From contig CALMAP010000400.1 of assembly GCA_937859825.1 (NCBI GenBank), positions 6,054 to 14,130 on the forward strand: a stretch of DNA of 8,077 nt, written 5' to 3'. Positions within the stretch are counted from its first letter, which is position 1. The number at the start of each line of letters is the position of its first letter. Below are positions 5,032 to 8,077 of this stretch, piece by piece. The translations under genes and the position numbers were made by a program. This DNA is from an uncultured Terriglobus sp. Lineage in GTDB: Bacteria; Acidobacteriota; Terriglobia; Terriglobales; Acidobacteriaceae. The notes under the pieces were generated by a model, which searched no databases, was not told the origin of the DNA, and saw only the letters and a list, made by a program, of their open reading frames with translations.

Positions 5032-6563
5032 GTAGCGTTCCACTGCCGAAAGAATGGCAGCAGAACCGCAACCGCGTCCGGAAATCGTTCCGGAAACATC
5101 GGTGCCGTCTGGTCTGTCAGAAGTCTCGGCAGCCGGGCGACCAGGATCTGCAAGCGCGGTAGAGATCGCTCCATCTCCTGGCATAGCTGCTCGCCTGCGG
5201 CCTTGCTGGCGGCAAATTCCGTTGCGCTGGTTGCAGGATCGTCCAGAAGCGCGGACGAGGGATAAAACGCCACAAGTTTCCTGCCTGGCTCGACCCTGCC
5301 GCTTTCGGGACGCAGCAACTCCACACACAGGTCATGAAATCCCTGCACGTAGATGGCGTTGTGCCCGACGAGACACTCCGCGCAGGGCAGTTCCCCTTTC
5401 TGCCGGAACATGCGACCGCTGGCAAAGTAGAGCAGGTGCGTGAACGGTCCGGTCACATCCGCAAGCTGTGGAGCTGGGGCCTCGCGGGCATCGTAGCGGA
5501 GAATGGAAACGGACCCGCCGTGATCGCGGATTTCAGCGGCCACGCACTCGGCATCCTGCAGACCGCTTGCATACGTGAGAACGGATTGTCCTCCGCCCGC
5601 GGCGATGCACTTCGCGGCAATCTCACCCAGACCGCGCGAGCCGCCAAGAATCAGGGCGCGCATCCCCAGGAACTCGCCGGAAAGCACCTGCTGCTTTACC
5701 TGCTCCATGGTGGCCTGGCGTACGGGCGCATGGCGAACAAATGCTTCCAACGTTCCCGCGATCCATCCTCCCGCAATACGGATGCGCACTCGGCGGAAGC
5801 GCGGATCGACCGCGATTCCCTCGTAGGAAAGTACGCTGCGACCAGCCGCGAGAGAAGGTGCGATCACCCAATCGGCAACGGAGTCGATGGAGTGGAGACC
5901 CGGCGCTTCCATACCCACCACGTAGGAGCAGGTGGCAATCTCCGCTGCCAGCCGCGGCCCAAACGTTCGGGCGAGCGATGGAAAGAGTGTCTCGGAGGCG
6001 GAAAGATCGGCGATCGGAGCTTGCCCATGCTTGCCTTCGATTTCGTGGAGCAGCAGCGTTGCCGGAACCTCTCGCCGCTGCGATACGGTGCTGTGCCGAT
6101 GCGGTCGTTCAGGCTGGTCATGCGCCAGGCCACTCTGGAGGAAACAGGAGAGCGCAACAAGCTCGCCCACGCGCAACTCGAAACGTGACTTCACACCCGC
6201 GCAGAACCACAGTGAGACAGTGTCCTCCAGATACATCCATTTGAGAAAACGGACGGAGACAATCCCAAGCGACCGGTCGACATGAGCTCCGGCCACAAGC
6301 TGGTCCAGAGCCCATAGCACCATGTGCATGCCATACACCACCCCGGCACCCGGTGGGGTGCGCCGCGCCGCAACCGGGTCGATGTGCATGGGATTGCGGT
6401 CGCCGGAGAAGTGCATGAACAGCTCTTGCTGTGGCCACGTGACGGCGGTCTGCGCCACCAGAACAAACGTGCTGGAGGTGTTGGAGGCAGCGGCGTTCAA
6501 GCTCTCAAGTGTACCCGTTGCGATAAACTTTCCACAGAACCTGCAACCTGCGAAAGCGCGCAC
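5028..6563 (-). CDS. Three-domain enzyme: MaoC-type hot-dog, second hot-dog-like half, C-terminal SDR
   Basis: Numbering is from the GTG at 6563 (511 residues). Residues about 40-110 form a MaoC/R-hydratase domain with the hydratase-2 motif FSGDRNPMHIDPVAA (52-66), where Asp55 and His60 fit the catalytic pair that hydrates or dehydrates (R)-3-hydroxyacyl thioesters. Residues about 200-278 (SYVVGMEAPGLHSIDS, then FRRVRIRIAGGWIAGTLEAF) look like a second hot-dog half, as in double-hot-dog dehydratases. From Met301, MRALILGGSRGLGE starts an SDR Rossmann domain with the cofactor-binding GGSRGLG turn (307-313). Ser436/Ser437 and Lys454 occupy catalytic positions, but the tyrosine is replaced by Phe450 (EFAASK), and the NNAG motif reads FASG (380-383). 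The true start is uncertain. The first ~30 residues lack domain character, and a GTG at 6458 (residue 36) is an alternative; neither has a strong ribosome binding site. It probably serves acyl-donor synthesis for the divergent MBOAT transferase (inference). Confidence 0.85.
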   Translation of the reverse strand: MRAFAGCRFCGKFIATGTLESLNAAASNTSSTFVLVAQTAVTWPQQELFMHFSGDRNPMHIDPVAARRTPPGAGVVYGMHMVLWALDQLVAGAHVDRSLGIVSVRFLKWMYLEDTVSLWFCAGVKSRFELRVGELVALSCFLQSGLAHDQPERPHRHSTVSQRREVPATLLLHEIEGKHGQAPIADLSASETLFPSLARTFGPRLAAEIATCSYVVGMEAPGLHSIDSVADWVIAPSLAAGRSVLSYEGIAVDPRFRRVRIRIAGGWIAGTLEAFVRHAPVRQATMEQVKQQVLSGEFLGMRALILGGSRGLGEIAAKCIAAGGGQSVLTYASGLQDAECVAAEIRDHGGSVSILRYDAREAPAPQLADVTGPFTHLLYFASGRMFRQKGELPCAECLVGHNAIYVQGFHDLCVELLRPESGRVEPGRKLVAFYPSSALLDDPATSATEFAASKAAGEQLCQEMERSLPRLQILVARLPRLLTDQTAPMFPERFPDAVAVLLPFFRQWNAT

Positions 6564-6587
6564 GCGGCCTACGCGCCGGAGAGTTTT

Positions 6588-8012
6588 TTGCTGTTCAATT
6601 CATTCGGCTATCTGCTTTTGTTTCTCCCCGCGGTCGTGGTGGCGATCACGCTGCTGAAGCGGTTTGCCGGCGCGCGCACGGCACAGGCAGGAGTGCTGGC
6701 CGCTTCTGTTCTCTTCTATGGCTGGCATCGCCCAGCAACCCTGTTCTACCTGGCTGCTTACATCGTGGCCAACTGGGTAGTGGCGCGCAGGGTCGGCAGT
6801 GCGGAACAGCCCAAAAAGAAACGATGGCTGCAGCTTGGGCTGGTGCTGAACATCGGCTATCTTTGCACGTTCAAGTATGTGAACTTCCTGCTTGGCACGC
6901 TCCCGTTTCTGCACGGGCACGAGCACCTAATTCCAGACCTGGAATTCCCGCTCGGCATCAGCTTTTTCACGCTTGCGCAGATCATGTATCTGGTGGACGT
7001 TTACGAAGGGCTGGTCACGGCAGGGCCGCTTTTCGAGCATGCCGCATTCGTCTCATTTTTCCCCTACGTCATAAGCGGGCCTCTCGCGCGCGCGAAGCGG
7101 ATGCGTCACCAGTTTCCGCAGTTTGGCGGGAAGCAGGGCGACCGCGCCAACCATATCGCGCGAGGGCTTTTTCTTTTCAGCATGGGACTGTTCAAGAAGG
7201 CCGTCTGCGCGGACACCTTCGCCCAGCTCGCCGACTATGGTTTCGATTCGGCGACACACCGCTCCTGTCTCGAAGTGGTCGTATTCAGCCTGACCTATGC
7301 GCTGCAGTTGTACTTCGACTTCAGCGGCTATTCCGACATGGCCATCGGCACGGCGGAGATGCTGGGCGTCGAGATCCCACGCAACTTCGACGCGCCTTTC
7401 AAGTCGAAGTCCATCATCGAGTTCTGGACGCGCTGGCACATTTCGCTCTCCGGCTTCATCACCACGTATCTCTACACGCCCATTCTGCGATCCTTTTCCA
7501 CGGCAACGTTGCCGGTAGCCATGTTTTCCACGCTGCTGGCCATGACCGTTGCGGGCCTGTGGCATGGGCCATCGTGGACGTTTGTCTGTTTCGGCGTGCT
7601 GCATGGAGCGGCGCTGGCGCTGAACGCGTTCTGGCGCAGGCGCCTGAAGATCAGGCTGCCGGACTGGTTCTGCTGGATGCTCACGCTCTGCTTTGTGGAC
7701 CTTGCGTTTCTATTCTTCCGATCACGCACAGTGCCCGCAGCTTTAGCCATGCTGCACGAATTGTTTCTGCCGCAGCATCTGCTGGGCATGCAGAACCTGG
7801 TGGCAATGCGGCAGGATTTTAGCTGGCCCATCTTCGGTCCGCCGGTGCTTTTCGGCGTCGTGGCCGCATTCGTGGGCAAGGGCTCGGAACAACTCGCCCG
7901 CGAGTTCCAGCCGGGAGCCGCTACCGCCATCGTCTCCGGTCTTGCGCTCGTAATTGCGGCCGTCTACATGAACTCGCAGATTGCGGCGACGTTCGTCTAC
8001 TTCAGGTTCTAG
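6588..8012 (+). CDS. AlgI-like MBOAT-family polysaccharide O-acyltransferase
   Basis: From the TTG at 6588 this is a 474-residue multi-pass membrane protein, typical length for bacterial AlgI/PatA-type MBOAT proteins. Signature regions in order are MLFNSFGYLLLFLP at the N-terminus, FPLGISFFTLAQIMYLVDVY (120-139), FFPYVISGPLARA (157-169), QLYFDFSGYSDMAIG (240-254), NFDAPFKSKSIIEFWTRWHI (266-285) and GLWHGPSWTFVCFGVLHG (323-340). His326 of WHG and His339 of LHG match the conserved histidines, the first or both being catalytic in this family. The protein would pass an acyl group, usually acetyl, across the inner membrane for glycan O-acylation. The TTG start is chosen because GGAGAG at 6578-6583 is well placed and the family N-terminus begins there; the 88 upstream in-frame codons lie antisense to the hot-dog/SDR gene and look non-coding. 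The next ORF follows after 10 bases. Confidence 0.93.
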   Translation: MLFNSFGYLLLFLPAVVVAITLLKRFAGARTAQAGVLAASVLFYGWHRPATLFYLAAYIVANWVVARRVGSAEQPKKKRWLQLGLVLNIGYLCTFKYVNFLLGTLPFLHGHEHLIPDLEFPLGISFFTLAQIMYLVDVYEGLVTAGPLFEHAAFVSFFPYVISGPLARAKRMRHQFPQFGGKQGDRANHIARGLFLFSMGLFKKAVCADTFAQLADYGFDSATHRSCLEVVVFSLTYALQLYFDFSGYSDMAIGTAEMLGVEIPRNFDAPFKSKSIIEFWTRWHISLSGFITTYLYTPILRSFSTATLPVAMFSTLLAMTVAGLWHGPSWTFVCFGVLHGAALALNAFWRRRLKIRLPDWFCWMLTLCFVDLAFLFFRSRTVPAALAMLHELFLPQHLLGMQNLVAMRQDFSWPIFGPPVLFGVVAAFVGKGSEQLAREFQPGAATAIVSGLALVIAAVYMNSQIAATFVYFRF

Positions 8013-8022
8013 GGGCAGAAAA

Positions 8023-8077
8023 TTGAGCAAGCCCATGCAAGCCGGACGCTGGATCGCCACCACCCTCGCAACCTTTC
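8023..8077 (+). CDS. Partial CDS downstream of the MBOAT gene (N-terminus only)
   Basis: TTG at 8023 opens a frame (MSKPMQAGRWIATTLATF) that runs off the window. AGGGG at 8011-8015 overlaps the MBOAT stop codon and sits 7 nt before the TTG. An in-frame ATG at 8035 is an alternative start with a poorer ribosome binding site. A basic residue followed by a mildly hydrophobic run (RWIATTLATF) would suit the beginning of a signal anchor. Genes directly after AlgI-like MBOATs often encode periplasmic SGNH/AlgJ/AlgX-type partner proteins that complete glycan acetylation. That identity is only a contextual guess, since 18 residues cannot establish a family. Confidence 0.6.
   Translation, partial: MSKPMQAGRWIATTLATF

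Noticed and set aside
4862..5035. Frame starting at the ATGA overlapping the flippase stop (57 codons, MTSPAAPIPLSEVERIWQ...)
   Set aside because: The overlap is the classic coupling arrangement, but after about 18 residues the peptide becomes Arg/Cys/Ser-rich and looks out of frame. The alternative frame from 4909 has a better ribosome binding site and more natural composition. A frameshifted gene start cannot be fully excluded.
5334..6188. Plus-strand open frame (284 codons) antisense to the hot-dog/SDR gene
   Set aside because: No family features or ribosome binding site were seen. The minus strand carries clear MaoC and SDR motifs across the same interval.
6324..6587. N-terminal extension of the MBOAT frame to an ATG at 6324
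   Set aside because: The extra 88 residues are Arg/His/Gly-rich, lie antisense to the hot-dog motif region of the opposing gene, and the family N-terminus with a good ribosome binding site starts at 6588.
6824..7822. 332-codon plus-strand frame within the MBOAT gene
   Set aside because: It is Arg/Ala/His-rich and lies in an alternate frame fully inside the MBOAT gene, whose signature motifs cover the region.

Overview
The window is GC-rich, gene-dense bacterial DNA, with short intergenic gaps and frequent TTG/GTG starts (at least three genes seem to start with TTG). The protein mix (a DUF5076-type small protein, a TetR regulator divergent from an aldo/keto reductase-like gene, and a polysaccharide locus) most resembles a soil Acidobacteriota (Terriglobus/Granulicella/Edaphobacter type). 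That placement is an inference from protein style. The window contains no rRNA or tRNA, and I saw no CRISPR array, insertion sequence or attachment site.

The left part (1-2216) holds ordinary accessory genes. The 5' end of a minus-strand gene, probably an aldo/keto reductase, is divergent from a TetR-family repressor gene (128-757). The 64-bp gap between them carries repeats that could be operators. Next come a minus-strand cytoplasmic protein of unknown function (791-1714) and a divergent plus-strand DUF5076-like protein (1920-2216).

The right part (2273-8077) is part of a cell-surface polysaccharide locus. It has a multi-pass O-antigen polymerase/ligase-like protein (2273-3565), then an overlapping Wzx-type flippase (3555-4865), then a possible 40-residue ORF (4909-5031). 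On the opposite strand lies a three-domain enzyme (5028-6563): a MaoC-type hot-dog hydratase domain, a second hot-dog-like half, and a C-terminal short-chain dehydrogenase/reductase (SDR). Divergent from it is an AlgI-like MBOAT O-acyltransferase (6588-8012), followed after 10 bases by the start of another ORF that runs off the window.

Taken together, the right part looks like the export, polymerisation and acyl-decoration section of an exopolysaccharide or O-antigen cluster. The flippase would move lipid-linked repeat units, the polymerase/ligase would join them, and the MBOAT protein would transfer an acyl group through the membrane onto the glycan. The hot-dog/SDR fusion has the chemistry expected for making or modifying a hydroxyacyl or acyl donor. 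Its SDR half lacks the usual catalytic tyrosine (Phe450 in the YxxxK position), which makes it the most interesting object in the window. No glycosyltransferase lies inside the window, so the sugar-assembly genes must be elsewhere.
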